NCBI GenBank assembly: GCA_902362775.1
Contig: CABIXV010000007.1
Coordinates: 62,001 to 126,000 of the forward strand
Direction: 5' to 3'
Length of the DNA: 64,000 bases
Source: Clostridiales bacterium
GTDB taxonomy: Bacteria > Bacillota > Clostridia > Oscillospirales > Oscillospiraceae
The number at the start of each line of letters is the position of its first letter. Within the stretch, counting starts at the first letter, position 1. The notes beneath the pieces were generated by a model. It was not told the origin of the DNA. It was given only the letters and a program-made list of their open reading frames with translations, and ran no database searches. The position numbers and the translations under genes were made by a program. Shown here in pieces: positions 24,738-32,031 of the stretch.

Positions 24738-24812
24738 ATGCTCTCTGTGATTGTGCTGCTGATTGGCATACTGCTGATGGGAGCGGGCCTGTATGACCGG
24801 ACTGTGTTTTAG
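24738..24812 (+). CDS. 24-residue membrane micropeptide (candidate)
   Basis: ATG with GAGGGG seven bases upstream opens a 24-codon frame, MLSVIVLLIGILLMGAGLYD and four more residues, that is one clean transmembrane helix, ended by TAG and immediately by a strong terminator. The arrangement RBS, helix and terminator makes it credible, but a frame this short could be chance. Confidence 0.45.
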   Translation: MLSVIVLLIGILLMGAGLYDRTVF

Positions 24813-24814
24813 AG

Positions 24815-24856
24815 AAAAAAGCTCCGCTTTGAGTGATTTCAAAGCGGAGCTTTTTT
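24815..24856. terminator. Bidirectional terminator
   Basis: AAAAAAGCTCCGCTTTGA and its complement around GTGATT, with T-runs on both strands. It serves the convergent traX-like gene and the micropeptide. Confidence 0.9.
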
Positions 24857-24862
24857 GTAAAT

Positions 24863-25585
24863 TTATACATTTAGTATCACTCTTGCCAGGCCAATGGCTG
24901 CCAAATGGGCAGGATAGAAGGCATAGAAAAACCACTTTGGCACCTTGATGCCTGTGTGGGTGGGGAGAAAGATGGGAAAGGCAGACAGGACAGCGAAGAT
25001 GGTCCAGTTGATGGCGTGTCCGGCGATCTTCACACTGAGGGGGTCCTCCATTTGTCCGCCCCACAGGGCAGGCAGCCAGAAGAGCACATAGACGGCCGCC
25101 CCCAGGACGGGTCTGTTTCGGCACAGATAGAAAATGAGCATCAGCACGATGCCGTTGGCCGAGTAATCAAAATTGACAAAGCTAGCCAGCAGGAATAGGG
25201 CGAGGAACAGCCACCACCGTCTGGTATGGACTCCCCACAGGGCTAGCAGGCTCACCAGCAGCGTGAAAAAGATGTTCATATTCATCCACTCCGCTTGCCA
25301 GTCCCAGGGGTGAAAGGCAAAGATGTAGAAGGGCTGGGAGATCAGGGCGAAGGCCCCCAGCCGCAGGAGGTATTTCCTGATGTCGCGGGTGTACAGCAGA
25401 CCCACCGTCAGACAGTAGGCGAAGATGGGGAAGGCCAGCCGCCCCGCCCATCGAAAGGCGTGGTACTCCGGAAAAAAGGCGGTGCCCACATGGTCAATGA
25501 CCATGGAAAGAATGGCGATCAGTTTAAGAAAGTCAGTGTCCAGATTCGTTTTCAACTTGGGCGCGGTGAGCGGTTTGGTTTCCAT
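24863..25585 (-). CDS. TraX-family membrane protein
   Basis: A 240-residue protein with eight or so membrane helices. LKLIAILSMVIDHVGTAFFP at the N-terminus, GRLAFPIFAYCLTVGLLYT, and the C-terminal KVPKWFFYAFYPAHLAAIGLARVI are characteristic of the TraX family, first named for F-pilin acetylation but widespread in Firmicutes chromosomes with unknown role, probably acyl transfer. I start at METKPLTAP with AAGGAGG upstream. A second, AT-richer homologue is at 38530. No conjugation genes are nearby. Confidence 0.88.
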   Translation of the reverse strand: METKPLTAPKLKTNLDTDFLKLIAILSMVIDHVGTAFFPEYHAFRWAGRLAFPIFAYCLTVGLLYTRDIRKYLLRLGAFALISQPFYIFAFHPWDWQAEWMNMNIFFTLLVSLLALWGVHTRRWWLFLALFLLASFVNFDYSANGIVLMLIFYLCRNRPVLGAAVYVLFWLPALWGGQMEDPLSVKIAGHAINWTIFAVLSAFPIFLPTHTGIKVPKWFFYAFYPAHLAAIGLARVILNV

Positions 25586-25620
25586 ACAGGTCCTCCTTGT
25601 ATAGGCTTTCGTCCGATGTC

Positions 25621-25665
25621 GCGACAGTATAACACTGTCGCTGGCAAAACGCAAGACGTTTTGCC
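25621..25665. repeat. Two adjacent inverted repeats upstream of the TraX gene
   Basis: GCGACAGT/ACTGTCGC (25621-25641, loop ATAAC) and GGCAAAACG/CGTTTTGCC (25643-25665, loop CAAGA) stand one base apart. They could be leader hairpins of the TraX transcript or protein binding sites. Confidence 0.6.
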
Positions 25666-25720
25666 CTGACAGGACTGGGGACCGTCCGAGAAAGCTCTGT
25701 CCCTTTGGAAAAACTTACCT

Positions 25721-25777
25721 TGACACAGGAGGTTTATTATAGTAAACTTAATTGAGATAGGTTTATTGTGATAAACT
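25721..25777 (+). promoter_or_regulatory. Promoter with two BlaI-type operators
   Basis: TTGACA near 25721 and TAAACT near 25744 form the promoter. Two inverted repeats flank and overlap it: GTTTA-6-TAAAC (about 25733-25748, covering the -10 box) and GTTTAT-4-ATAAAC (about 25762-25777). Similar paired dyads are bound by BlaI/MecI-family repressors, so autoregulation of the downstream pair is expected. Coordinates may be off by one base. Confidence 0.75.
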
Positions 25778-25792
25778 TGAGAAGGTGAGTCT

Positions 25793-26146
25793 GTGGAAAA
25801 GCTGTTTGAGGGGGAATACCGCGTGATGGAGGTGCTGTGGGACAGCGGGCCGGTAAGCTCCACCCAACTGGTTTCCCTGTGCGGAGAGCGGCTGGACTGG
25901 AACAAGAGCACTACCTACACCGTTCTGCGGCGGCTAAAGAATAAGGGCTTAGTGCGCCACCAGAACACAGTGGTTACCCCTCTGGTTACCCGGGAGGAGG
26001 TCATCCGGGCCCAAGGGGAGGAGTTGGTGAGGCGGGCAGGGGGACTGCCCCTGTTTATGACCGCCTTCCTCAGCGGCCGAAAGCTTACCGCCCAGGAGGC
26101 GGAGGAGCTGAAGGAGCTGATCGACGAGAAAATGGGGGAGGGATAA
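25793..26146 (+). CDS. BlaI/MecI/CopY-family transcriptional repressor
   Basis: A 117-residue winged-helix repressor. It has the BlaI opening EYRVMEVLWDSGPVSSTQLV, the recognition region WNKSTTYTVLRRLKNKGLV and a C-terminal dimerisation helix ending AEELKELIDEKMGEG. These proteins dissociate from DNA when cleaved through a BlaR1-type membrane protease, which is the next gene, four bases on. Start is GTG. The targets are at least its own promoter; no beta-lactamase is in the window. Confidence 0.92.
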   Translation: MEKLFEGEYRVMEVLWDSGPVSSTQLVSLCGERLDWNKSTTYTVLRRLKNKGLVRHQNTVVTPLVTREEVIRAQGEELVRRAGGLPLFMTAFLSGRKLTAQEAEELKELIDEKMGEG

Positions 26147-26150
26147 AGCC

Positions 26151-27491
26151 GTGGAGCTTGTGGCGCGGTTCTGCTGGTGCGCCATGCTGCAGATGCTCAA
26201 TTGGAGTATTTACCTGGGAATGGCCCTGGCCGCCCTTCTGGCCCTGAGACCCATGACCCGGCGGCTCCTGGAGCCCCGGCAACGGGTAGCCCTGTGGGGG
26301 GTGGTGTGGCTGTCCTTCTGCTTGCCCCAGTGGATAAACCTGCTTGACCGGGTGCCCCTGCCCTTCACCCTCCGCTCTTTCCTGACTCCCCGGACTTATT
26401 GCGACAGCGGCTTTGACCATTTCCCTATGTATCTGCCTGAGATTACTGGGGAGGGGACCTATCACCTTGCCCTGCCTGGGGGCTTTTCCATTCCCATCCA
26501 GGTGTCCTGGCAGGGGATGGTGCTTCTGGTGCTGCTGGGAGCGGCCTATTTTGTGGTGATTTTTAGCCTGGCTCGCTGGTCAGACCGGGGAGTCAGGAAA
26601 CTGGCCAGCCAGGGGAGGGCGCTGGAAACGGAGGACTATGAACGGCTGGGGCTGACCATGGCCGAGGGCCAGAGCATCAAGCTGTGTCCGGACCTGCCCA
26701 CCAGCTTTGTGCTCCGGCGCAAGGGCGGACATGACATCCTGCTTCAGAGAGAGCTGACCGGCGAGCAGATGAAATTGGTGCTCATCCATGAGCGAGAGCA
26801 TGTGAAACAACGCCATCCCTGGCTCCAGGGGATTGCTTCTGCGGTCTGGATCCTCAATTTCTGGAATCCCCTGGTGTGGCTGGCCTACCGGGCCTTCCGC
26901 TTAGACATGGAGCTGGCTTGTGATCAGGGGGTGCTGGAGCAGCTGGACTTGGAGGGCCGGCGGAGCTATGCCCGGACTCTGGTAGAGCTTGCCAGCGACC
27001 GCCCAGTATGGGGTGGGGTTACCTCCTTCGGCGAGTGTGACGCAGCCCTCCGTGTCCGGCAGGCTGCCAACTGGCAGCCCGATTACAGAAGCTCCGGGCC
27101 GGGGGCGTCACGGAGCGGGGACAGGAAAACGGTCCTGGGCTGGGCAGCGGCCGCCGCCCTGGCTGCCTTTCTTCTGGCAGGGGGCCCCTACCGTGCCCTG
27201 GATGCCGATGTCCTGGATGTGATGGAGCGGTACCAGATCTGGTCCATGATGGCAGAGGAGGCGGACTGGGACGAGGATACAATTTTCTACGCGGCGGAGG
27301 ATGGGAGCAGTTATATCTCGGTCCGGTTTCAGGATCTGAATGGTACCTGGTGCCACGCCCTGTTCCGGCGGTGGTTTTGGGGGGATACTATCGACTTCCA
27401 CTTCACACCTGACGGCAGATCGCCGGACCAAGACCAGAGACTGGACTACTGGGTGCTGCTTCCGGGCGGAAAAACAGAGCCCCTGTCATAA
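26151..27491 (+). CDS. BlaR1/MecR1-like M56 membrane metallopeptidase
   Basis: A 446-residue sensor protease. Membrane helices lie near residues 15-33, 42-60, 118-142 and 330-346; the zinc site is H213-E-R-E-H217 with E254 in DMELACD. It starts with GTG and is cotranscribed with the BlaI-like repressor. The C-terminal part after the last helix (about 100 residues, EADWDEDTIFYAAEDGSSY...) is short and shows none of the SxxK penicillin-binding motifs of true BlaR1, so the signal is not an acylating beta-lactam and remains unknown. Confidence 0.88.
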   Translation: MELVARFCWCAMLQMLNWSIYLGMALAALLALRPMTRRLLEPRQRVALWGVVWLSFCLPQWINLLDRVPLPFTLRSFLTPRTYCDSGFDHFPMYLPEITGEGTYHLALPGGFSIPIQVSWQGMVLLVLLGAAYFVVIFSLARWSDRGVRKLASQGRALETEDYERLGLTMAEGQSIKLCPDLPTSFVLRRKGGHDILLQRELTGEQMKLVLIHEREHVKQRHPWLQGIASAVWILNFWNPLVWLAYRAFRLDMELACDQGVLEQLDLEGRRSYARTLVELASDRPVWGGVTSFGECDAALRVRQAANWQPDYRSSGPGASRSGDRKTVLGWAAAAALAAFLLAGGPYRALDADVLDVMERYQIWSMMAEEADWDEDTIFYAAEDGSSYISVRFQDLNGTWCHALFRRWFWGDTIDFHFTPDGRSPDQDQRLDYWVLLPGGKTEPLS

Positions 27492-27506
27492 GACAGGGGC
27501 TCTGTT
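27473..27506 (+). terminator. Terminator overlapping the BlaR1-like stop codon
   Basis: AACAGAGCCCCTGTC and its complement around ATAA; the loop contains the TAA stop of the peptidase gene. Confidence 0.85.
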
Positions 27507-27510
27507 CTGT

Positions 27511-27957
27511 TCAATGCCGGTCCTGCTTCCTGGCTGCCAGATGTTCCATCATGGCCCGGTCAAAGGACAGGCAGGAGCCAAAGGGGTCCACCACAAAGCC
27601 CGCCGCCCGGTTGTCCCGCAGGACCATGGCGGCGTAGTCGTCAAAGGTGAGAACCAGAGTTTGCTGGTTTTTGGGGCCGCACAGCTTGCGCAGCTCCTCC
27701 CAGCAGGTGAAGGCGGGGAAAAAGGGCTGCCCCTCCTGATTGGGCAGCAGTTGGAACTGGATGGCGGTGCCCTCCCCCAGTGGGGCGCTCTCCTGCTGCT
27801 CCGGGGCGGGAGAGATGGTCACCGGGGCCAAAAAACGGGCCTTGGAGATGACGATGTCCAGCACTGCCTCCCGGCTCGCCCGGCTGCCCTGGGCGGCCAT
27901 ATCAGCGACCGCCTGGGCCAGTTCCGGGTTGGTGATAGGTTGTGTGAGATCACTCAT
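27511..27957 (-). CDS. SseB-family protein
   Basis: A 148-residue soluble protein of the SseB N-terminal family. ARFLAPVTI, the LPNQEGQPFFPAFTCWEELRK region and GFVVDPFGSCLSFDR match the pattern. The family is widespread with no agreed biochemical role. RBS TAGGAGG precedes the ATG. It is the third gene of an operon with a symporter and an amidohydrolase, 34 bases after the latter. Confidence 0.85.
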   Translation of the reverse strand: MSDLTQPITNPELAQAVADMAAQGSRASREAVLDIVISKARFLAPVTISPAPEQQESAPLGEGTAIQFQLLPNQEGQPFFPAFTCWEELRKLCGPKNQQTLVLTFDDYAAMVLRDNRAAGFVVDPFGSCLSFDRAMMEHLAARKQDRH

Positions 27958-27991
27958 GGAAAAGACCTCCTAATCAAAAATATCCGGCGCC

Positions 27992-28837
27992 TTAGGACAG
28001 CCCTAGCAGCCTCTGGGCGTTACCGCCCAGAATGGCCTCCAGGTCCGGCTGACTTAGGGGCAGGGCCCGGAGCTGGGCGATGCCCTCTTCCTGCCCACGC
28101 CAGGGGCTGTCGGTGCCGAAGAGTATCCGGTGTGCGCCAAAGGTGTCCACCATGCGCAGAAACTGGGCCTTGGACATTAGATCCAGCTCCTCCGGAGCGA
28201 AGTGGCCGTCCCCCCTGTGGGCAATCCGGCCCAGGGCGTAGGCGGTGTCCAGATAGACATGGGTATGGGGCAGCAGCTCCTCCACTTGGTCCCAATTTCT
28301 CCACCCACCCATGTGAGCCAGAATGAGCTGGAGGGGGCCTGCCTGTTCCACCGCCCGGAGGACCATCTCTGGGGAGCAATTTACTTGGCCGGGAAAGCCG
28401 ATATCCAGTCCGGCGTGGGTCAGCACAATGAGGCCCAGCTCTCCGCACCGGTCCAGGATGCGCAGGTAGCGGGGGTCGTCAAAGTCCACCCCCTGGTAGA
28501 CGGGGTGGACCTTAATGCCCTTCATACCTAGGGCGGCCACCCGTCCCAGTTCCTCCTTCCAGCCGTCGAAGTCCGGGTGCATACAGCCGAAGGAGAGAAT
28601 GCCATTCCCCTGGCTGTTCAGGCGAGCGGAGGCGTCATTGATGTGGACCACTTGGCGGGGGCTGGTGGCCACGGGGAGGACCAGGGAGAAATCTACTCCA
28701 GCGGCGACCATGGAGGCCCGCAGGCCCGCTTCTGTCCCATCGGTAAAGGGGCGGGTGTGGGAAATATCCTGTAATTTTTGAATGGTGGAGGCGGCGATGC
28801 GCTCCGGAAAGGTGTGGGTATGGATATCGACGACCAT
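27992..28837 (-). CDS. Amidohydrolase family protein (COG2159, ACMSD-like)
   Basis: A 281-residue TIM-barrel metal-dependent hydrolase or decarboxylase. The N-terminal metal pair is in VDIHTHTF, further ligands are in GIKVHPVYQG, LTHAGLDIGF and LAHMGGW, and the last acidic ligand is in ILFGTDSPW. It starts at ATG 28837 behind AAGGAAG; the longer open frame lacks an RBS. Family members cleave or decarboxylate varied ring acids. The upstream symporter probably brings in its substrate or a precursor. Confidence 0.87.
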   Translation of the reverse strand: MVVDIHTHTFPERIAASTIQKLQDISHTRPFTDGTEAGLRASMVAAGVDFSLVLPVATSPRQVVHINDASARLNSQGNGILSFGCMHPDFDGWKEELGRVAALGMKGIKVHPVYQGVDFDDPRYLRILDRCGELGLIVLTHAGLDIGFPGQVNCSPEMVLRAVEQAGPLQLILAHMGGWRNWDQVEELLPHTHVYLDTAYALGRIAHRGDGHFAPEELDLMSKAQFLRMVDTFGAHRILFGTDSPWRGQEEGIAQLRALPLSQPDLEAILGGNAQRLLGLS

Positions 28838-28874
28838 AGAAAACTTCCTTTCGGAAATGAGGATAGAACATACC

Positions 28875-28901
28875 GTCAGGGCCCACAAAGTGGGCCCTGA
28901 C
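28875..28901 (-). terminator. 12-bp perfect hairpin between symporter and amidohydrolase genes
   Basis: GTCAGGGCCCAC pairs perfectly with GTGGGCCCTGAC over three bases. No T-tract follows on the minus strand, so it may be an attenuator or processing site within the operon. Confidence 0.5.
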
Positions 28902-28957
28902 AGAGTCGTGTGCTTATTTAGGATACCACAGCGCCCGCCTTTTTGCAAAGAGGGAAT

Positions 28958-30502
28958 TTATTTGTCCCCCAGGGCCTGGCTTTGCCGGACCAGCACCTTC
29001 TCGTCGTAGCAGGAGAAGGCGTCCTCTACCAGCGCACGGTCCGGCTTGGCGGTGCAAAGGGAGACCAGGGGAACGATCACAAGACCAGCGACCATGCAGA
29101 ACGCCCCAGCGTTGATGGGGGACTGAAGGAGGGCGGGAAGGACGGACTTTAGAGGGCTGATGACAGCCAGCATAAAGACGGTGGAAAACAGGAAGCTGGT
29201 CCAGCAGGCGGCCTTGGTGGCCCTCTTCCAGTACAGGCCAAAAAGGAAGGGGGCCAGAAAGGCGCCGGCCAGGGCGCCCCAGCTGACGCCCATGAGCTGG
29301 GCGATGAAGGTGACGTTGGACCTGTATTGAATGATGGCCAGCACCACGGAGATGGCGATAAACACCACGATGAGGCAGCGCATGACAAAGACCTGGCGCT
29401 TCTGGTCCATGTCCTTCCAGACGTGGTCCTTCAGCAGATCCAGAGTCAGCGTAGAGCTGGAGGTGAGCACCAGGGAGGACAGGGTAGACATGGAGGCGGA
29501 CAGCACCAGGACCACCACCACCGCCAGCAGAACGTCTGGCAGGCCGGACAGCATAGTGGGGATGACGGAGTCATAGCCGTTGGCGGCAATATCGATCTGG
29601 CCGCTGAACAGCCGGCCGAAGCCCCCCAGGAAGTAGCAGCCCCCGGCCACGATGACGGCAAAGAGGGTGGAGATGACCGTACCGGTGTCGATGGCCTTCT
29701 CGCTCTTGATGGCGTAGAATTTCTGGACCATCTGGGGCAGTCCCCAGGTGCCGAGGGAGGTGAGGACCACCACGCCCAGCAGGTTCAGGGGGTCGGGGCC
29801 GAAGAAGGAGGCAAAGACGCCGGGGGCGGCGGACACCTCCGGGTCGCTCACCTGGGCCAGCCCCTCCAGGGCAGCCAGAAAGCCCCCCTGGCTGTTCAGG
29901 ACGGCGGCAATCACCGCCACGATGCCAAAGATCATGATGATGCCCTGGATAAAGTCGTTGATGGCGGTAGCCATATAGCCCCCGGCGATGACATACACTC
30001 CAGTGAGCACTGCCATGACTACCACACACACGGAGTAGTCGATGTCAAAGGCCATGCCGAACAGCCTGGACAGGCCGTTGTACAGACTGGCGGTGTAGGG
30101 GATAAGGAAGATGAAGATAATGACTGAGGCGGCGACCTTCAGGGACCTGGAGCCAAACCGCTTGCCAAAAAATTCGGGCATGGTGGCGGAGTCCAGGTGC
30201 TGGGTCATGATGCGAGTCCGGCGGCCCAGCACGACCCAGGCCAACAGAGAGCCCAGGATAGCGTTGCCGATGCCCGCCCAGGTGGCGGCAATACCGTACT
30301 TCCACCCAAACTGCCCGGCGTATCCCACAAAGACTACGGCGGAGAAGTAGGAGGTGCCGTAGGCGAAGGCGGTGAGCCATGGTCCGACAGACCGCCCACC
30401 CAGCACAAAGCCGCTGACATCGGTGGCGTGTTTCCGGCAATACAGACCGATGCCCACCATGACGGCGAAGAACACCAGCAGCATACCCAGCTTGATACCC
30501 AT
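28958..30502 (-). CDS. Sodium:solute symporter, PutP-like
   Basis: A 514-residue SSS-family sodium-coupled importer with about 13 helices. DVSGFVLGGRSVGPWLTAFAYGTSYFSAVVFVG in helices 1-2, YTASLYNGLSRLF, GTWGLPQMVQKFYAIK and SASMSTLSSLVLTSSST give the PutP-like subgroup. It is first in an operon with the amidohydrolase and SseB-like genes, and is controlled by a palindromic site over its promoter. The substrate is unknown; proline/PutP is the nearest named relative but specificity cannot be deduced. Confidence 0.9.
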   Translation of the reverse strand: MGIKLGMLLVFFAVMVGIGLYCRKHATDVSGFVLGGRSVGPWLTAFAYGTSYFSAVVFVGYAGQFGWKYGIAATWAGIGNAILGSLLAWVVLGRRTRIMTQHLDSATMPEFFGKRFGSRSLKVAASVIIFIFLIPYTASLYNGLSRLFGMAFDIDYSVCVVVMAVLTGVYVIAGGYMATAINDFIQGIIMIFGIVAVIAAVLNSQGGFLAALEGLAQVSDPEVSAAPGVFASFFGPDPLNLLGVVVLTSLGTWGLPQMVQKFYAIKSEKAIDTGTVISTLFAVIVAGGCYFLGGFGRLFSGQIDIAANGYDSVIPTMLSGLPDVLLAVVVVLVLSASMSTLSSLVLTSSSTLTLDLLKDHVWKDMDQKRQVFVMRCLIVVFIAISVVLAIIQYRSNVTFIAQLMGVSWGALAGAFLAPFLFGLYWKRATKAACWTSFLFSTVFMLAVISPLKSVLPALLQSPINAGAFCMVAGLVIVPLVSLCTAKPDRALVEDAFSCYDEKVLVRQSQALGDK

Positions 30503-30547
30503 TTTGAACCAGTCCTCTCATCAAACACATTTGGTTTATTAGTTTGA

Positions 30548-30584
30548 TGCGTTAAAGTTTAACGCACAAAAGCGATAAAGTCAA
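30548..30584 (-). promoter_or_regulatory. Promoter and palindromic operator of the symporter operon
   Basis: On the minus strand TTGACT (30584-30579) and TAAACT (30561-30556) are 17 bases apart. A perfect palindrome, TGCGTTAAA-G-TTTAACGCA (30548-30566), lies over the -10 box, as expected for a repressor site. No regulator gene is adjacent. Confidence 0.75.
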
Positions 30585-30720
30585 GAGAGAATTTGATTGT
30601 TTGGGAAAAAAGTTTTTCCAAGCTGGGATGCTCCCGATCAGAAGGGGCCGGGAAACAGGGCGATGAAGGGGGCTGCGGGGACTGGGTGGGAAAGCGGCAG
30701 ATTTGCAAGTGGATGATTGA

Positions 30721-30750
30721 AGGGACGCTCCCGACACTGGGAACGTCCCT
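30721..30750 (-). terminator. Probable terminator of the ion permease gene
   Basis: AGGGACG-CT-CCC pairs with GGG-AA-CGTCCCT just past the permease stop. The 150 bases between this and the symporter promoter hold nothing recognisable. Confidence 0.5.
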
Positions 30751-30753
30751 TTG

Positions 30754-31869
30754 TCACACGGCCAGGAGGAGATAGCCACCCAGCAGTATTGTCAGAAAAA
30801 CCAAATTGGCCGCAGTGAACCACAACAGGTATTTTCCCTTTTTGTGGGGAGAGCGGCGGACCACCTGCTTATAGGAGATCAAACTGGCCATAGAGGCGAT
30901 CAGCGTACCCAGTCCCCCCAGATTAGTGCCAACCAGTAGTGCGGTCCCGTTGTCTGTAAAACCAGACAGCAGCAGGGCGGCGGGCACATTACTGAGCGCC
31001 TGGCTAGCCAGGACGGCGCATACCGCCTCATGGTGAGCGAGGACGGCCTGGAAAAAGTCATGGCAGGCGGGCAGGCGGCTTAGGTTGCCCACAAAGAGAA
31101 AGAAGCCTACAAAGGTGGCCAGCAGGGACCAGTCCACCCGGACCAGCACACGGCGGTCTACCAGGGCAGTGAGCAGGGCCACCAGTACGCATAACAGCGC
31201 CACAGGCAGGGCTTTCGCCACTGCGGCCAGACAGAGGACAAAGAGGATGAGGTAAAAGCCCAGACGCCTGCCTTCGGAAATCGCGGGAGGTGTCAGCTTG
31301 GGTAGGGACAAGGGGGTGGAGCGGCGGCACAGAAGGAACAGTAGAATCAGCAGACCGGAGGCGGCGGTGAGGGGGAGCATGGACCGGAAAAACTCCCCAA
31401 GGCTCATCTGATAGTGGGAGTAGAGGTACAGGTTTTGGGGATTGCCGATGGGGGTAGCCATACTGCCTAGATTGGCGGCAATGGTCTGCATGGCCACCAC
31501 AGGGATCAGGCGGTCCTCCTCTCCGGCTAGCTCTAGTACCTCCATTGCGAAGGGAACAAAGGTGATAAGGGCCACATCGTTGGTCACTGCCATGCTGAAA
31601 AAGAAGGGCAGGAAGATGAGCGCACCCTCCAACTGTCTGGTCGTGGCCGTCCGCTCCAGCAGATGCTCACCCAGACGGCGGAACAGACCCAGCCCCTGGA
31701 GCCCTGCCATCACCGCCATCAAAGAAAAGAGCAGCCCCAGGGTGCCGCCGTCGATATAATCCAGATAGGCCCGGTCCGGGGGGACCAGAAAGGCTGTGGC
31801 CGCCGCCAGCAGCCAGGCGATGGACAGCACCGTTTCCCGCCGTAAAAATACTATGAGCTTTTGCAACAC
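30754..31869 (-). CDS. ArsB/NhaD/SLC13-type ion permease
   Basis: A 371-residue membrane protein of the ion transporter superfamily, with 10-11 helices. The first half-repeat carries FFFSMAVTNDVALITFVPFAM and NLGSMATPIGNPQNLYLY; the second carries LASQALSNVPAALLLSGFT and LVGTNLGGLGTLIASMASLISY. These paired segments are the anion/cation-binding hairpins of SLC13/ArsB-like carriers. I start at GTG 31869 because GGAGAG is just upstream; ATG 31881 is in frame but has no RBS. The transported ion (arsenite, sodium/proton or a dicarboxylate) is undetermined. Confidence 0.82.
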   Translation of the reverse strand: MLQKLIVFLRRETVLSIAWLLAAATAFLVPPDRAYLDYIDGGTLGLLFSLMAVMAGLQGLGLFRRLGEHLLERTATTRQLEGALIFLPFFFSMAVTNDVALITFVPFAMEVLELAGEEDRLIPVVAMQTIAANLGSMATPIGNPQNLYLYSHYQMSLGEFFRSMLPLTAASGLLILLFLLCRRSTPLSLPKLTPPAISEGRRLGFYLILFVLCLAAVAKALPVALLCVLVALLTALVDRRVLVRVDWSLLATFVGFFLFVGNLSRLPACHDFFQAVLAHHEAVCAVLASQALSNVPAALLLSGFTDNGTALLVGTNLGGLGTLIASMASLISYKQVVRRSPHKKGKYLLWFTAANLVFLTILLGGYLLLAV

Positions 31870-32005
31870 ACATCTCTCCATTCGGGAGGATATGTTAGCA
31901 CAGACAGGGGGAAAAATCAAAGAAAATATTTTTGTGGGGGAGAGGCTGGAGGATATCGAATTACCATATGTCAGCGCTTTGGAGGATAGAGAAATAGGAA
32001 AACCC

Positions 32006-32024
32006 CCAAGCCAAAATGGCTTGG
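32006..32024 (-). terminator. Terminator of the marR-MATE operon
   Basis: CCAAGCC and GGCTTGG around five bases, followed on the minus strand by GGTTTTCC. Confidence 0.75.
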
Positions 32025-32031
32025 AGGCTTG

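Noticed and set aside
24863..25585. Conjugative element signalled by TraX
   Set aside because: No relaxase, coupling protein, type IV secretion or integrase gene is nearby; TraX proteins are common chromosomal genes in Firmicutes.
25793..27491. True beta-lactam resistance operon
   Set aside because: No beta-lactamase or PBP2a gene is present and the BlaR1-like protein lacks the penicillin-binding domain.
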